A DNA stretch of 24,121 nt from JBBRMW01 sp038239365. Its GTDB lineage: Bacteria > Chloroflexota > Anaerolineae > Aggregatilineales > UBA2796. Shown here piece by piece: positions 23,300 through 24,121 of the stretch; positions within the stretch are counted from its first letter, which is position 1; each line of letters begins with the position of its first letter. Under the pieces are notes generated by a model that saw only the letters and a list, made by a program, of their open reading frames with translations, had not been told where the DNA came from and made no database searches. The stretch spans positions 1 through 24,121 of the forward strand of contig JBBSEU010000049.1 of NCBI GenBank assembly GCA_038239365.1, in the 5' to 3' direction. A program made the translations under genes and the position numbers.

Positions 23300-23588
23300 T
23301 GCCGGTAAAACACCTAACACACGTAGGGGTCACAACGGCACGTCATTGTACACTATTTCTCAAAGGAGCGAACGGCGTGCCTCACAAACAGTTTTCCATT
23401 TGGGGCAAGTTTGCTAAGATTCGCTCCGCCTCGTCAAAAAGTGACACACAGCTAATCACATACCACGATTTTTCGATGGCTCAGCTAGCCAGATGCCCTT
23501 AGCTGTGCAGTTACTAACAGTTCTGTGATGGCGCAAATTCACGTCTTGCTCTACGCTTATAAGTGCATTATTTTTTAGAGGGGGTTCT
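23300..23588. other. Intergenic region between divergent GT2 and CSLREA genes
   Basis: No gene is visible. A 9-bp inverted repeat, CACAGCTAA (23447-23455) and TTAGCTGTG (23499-23507), lies in the middle. A -10-like TATAAG at 23558-23563 stands 25 nt before the plus-strand ATG at 23589, without a convincing -35. AGAGGGGG just upstream of that ATG is a good ribosome site. Confidence 0.4.
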
Positions 23589-24008
23589 ATGCGCGTCGTT
23601 CGGCTTGCCATTATTGTATCGATCTTGTTGGCATTCATTTCAGCATGGGCAAGTCCCGAAATCGCATTAGCCGCCGGAACGTCAACCCCTACTCAGGGCG
23701 CAATGTCGCTCGTCGTCACCAAACTGGCCGATACGAACGACGGCGCTTGTGATGCCGATTGTTCGCTGCGTGAAGCGGTTGTGGCTGCGCCCTGGAATGG
23801 CCTGATCACCTTCGCGCCGGGACTGAGTGGAACGATCACACTGACGGGTGAAATTGCCTTCGCTAAGAGTCTGACGATTAATGGACCAATGGTGGGCACA
23901 ATCACCCTGGACGGGAATGCTCTGGGGCATATCCTCAACTTTGACATGACCTATTACGCAGCGCAGAATGCTTTGCTCACTCTCAGCTGGACTTTGAACA
24001 TCAGGTAG
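23589..24008 (+). CDS. CSLREA-type secreted protein, apparently truncated
   Basis: The product is 139 residues. A signal peptide (about 1-29, ending IALAA) is followed by VTKLADTNDGACDADCSLRE with the defining CSLREA box at 58-63. The start of a parallel beta-helix follows (ITFAPGLSGTITLTGEIAF; SLTINGPMVGTITLDGNALGHILNFD; NALLTLSWTLNIR). CSLREA proteins normally continue for several hundred residues of beta-helix and a sorting or Thr/Pro-rich tail. Here the frame stops at the first helix rungs, just where 'LTI.NG' repeats would begin. The break may be a real truncation, a recombination point or a sequence error. The start is well supported by AGAGGGGG 4 nt upstream. Probably a non-functional remnant or a very short secreted protein. 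Confidence 0.75.
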   Translation: MRVVRLAIIVSILLAFISAWASPEIALAAGTSTPTQGAMSLVVTKLADTNDGACDADCSLREAVVAAPWNGLITFAPGLSGTITLTGEIAFAKSLTINGPMVGTITLDGNALGHILNFDMTYYAAQNALLTLSWTLNIR

Positions 24009-24121
24009 CATAACACAACAGATCATTGAAGCGGTCAAGAAGCACTCGCGGGACTTTAACCATATCGGCATCGTTGGTCGATATTTGAAAAGTCAGATGA
24101 GACCACAGGCGGGAGCGAACC
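23998..24121 (+). other. Unidentified open frame running off the right edge
   Basis: After a TGA in the +1 frame at 23995-23997, that frame is open to the window end (41 codons). It includes QQIIEAVKKHSRDF and HIGIVGRYLKSQMR, which look protein-like. The only ATG lies near the very end. It may be a fragment of a gene joined to the broken CSLREA gene, or chance. I do not recognise it. Confidence 0.25.

Noticed and set aside
23447..23507. CACAGCTAA/TTAGCTGTG inverted repeat considered as ends of a mini transposable element.
   Set aside because: Only 61 nt overall, with no target duplication visible and no second copy in the window.
24008..24121. End-of-window frame considered as an NAD kinase start because of HIGIVGRY.
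   Set aside because: A short chance-level match; there is no proper start codon and the following residues do not fit that family.

Overview
The window reads as a piece of a Chloroflexota (Anaerolineae-like) chromosome. This is inference. It rests on secreted proteins with Thr/Pro-rich tails, paired SH3-like domains of the 'C..AP..RF..G' kind fused to WD40 repeats, a CSLREA-type secreted protein, a two-gene KorAB 2-oxoacid:ferredoxin oxidoreductase, and dispersed GC-rich hairpin repeats between genes. No rRNA, tRNA, CRISPR array, phage or complete insertion sequence was recognised. Coding density is high and most of it looks like ordinary chromosome.

Left part, plus strand (1-8645): the C-terminal part of a GntR/FCD regulator, then korA-korB (2-oxoglutarate:ferredoxin oxidoreductase). 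A small minus-strand membrane protein follows, then a membrane-anchored exported protein with a Thr/Pro tail, a secreted protein built from two copies of one helical domain, and an overlapping response regulator/histidine kinase pair.

Middle part, minus strand (8671-19006): an SH3-SH3-WD40 secreted protein, a PA14-SH3-SH3 secreted protein, and a tight three-gene run (phytase-like secreted protein, polyprenyl diphosphate synthase, class I methyltransferase). After these comes a second three-gene run, read from 19006 leftward: FTR1 iron permease, hydantoinase/oxoprolinase-like protein, small membrane protein. The FTR1 run is preceded by a convincing sigma70-type promoter with a Fur-like palindrome just downstream of its -10 box, so it is probably iron-regulated.

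Right part (19370-24121): a plus-strand run of a four-helix membrane protein, a small XRE regulator and a zinc-free MDR oxidoreductase, with a candidate operator in its leader. Minus-strand FHA-domain and processive GT2 glycosyltransferase genes follow. The window ends in a short, apparently truncated CSLREA secreted protein and an unidentified open frame that runs off the edge.

The most interesting points are: the Fur-like operon that couples an iron permease to a hydantoinase-like protein by an ATGA overlap; the membrane protein/XRE/oxidoreductase module with its palindrome; the duplicated-domain secreted protein beside a two-component system; the phytase-like/prenyl synthase/methyltransferase run; and the dispersed hairpin repeat family. 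No single locus can be called a new system from sequence alone.
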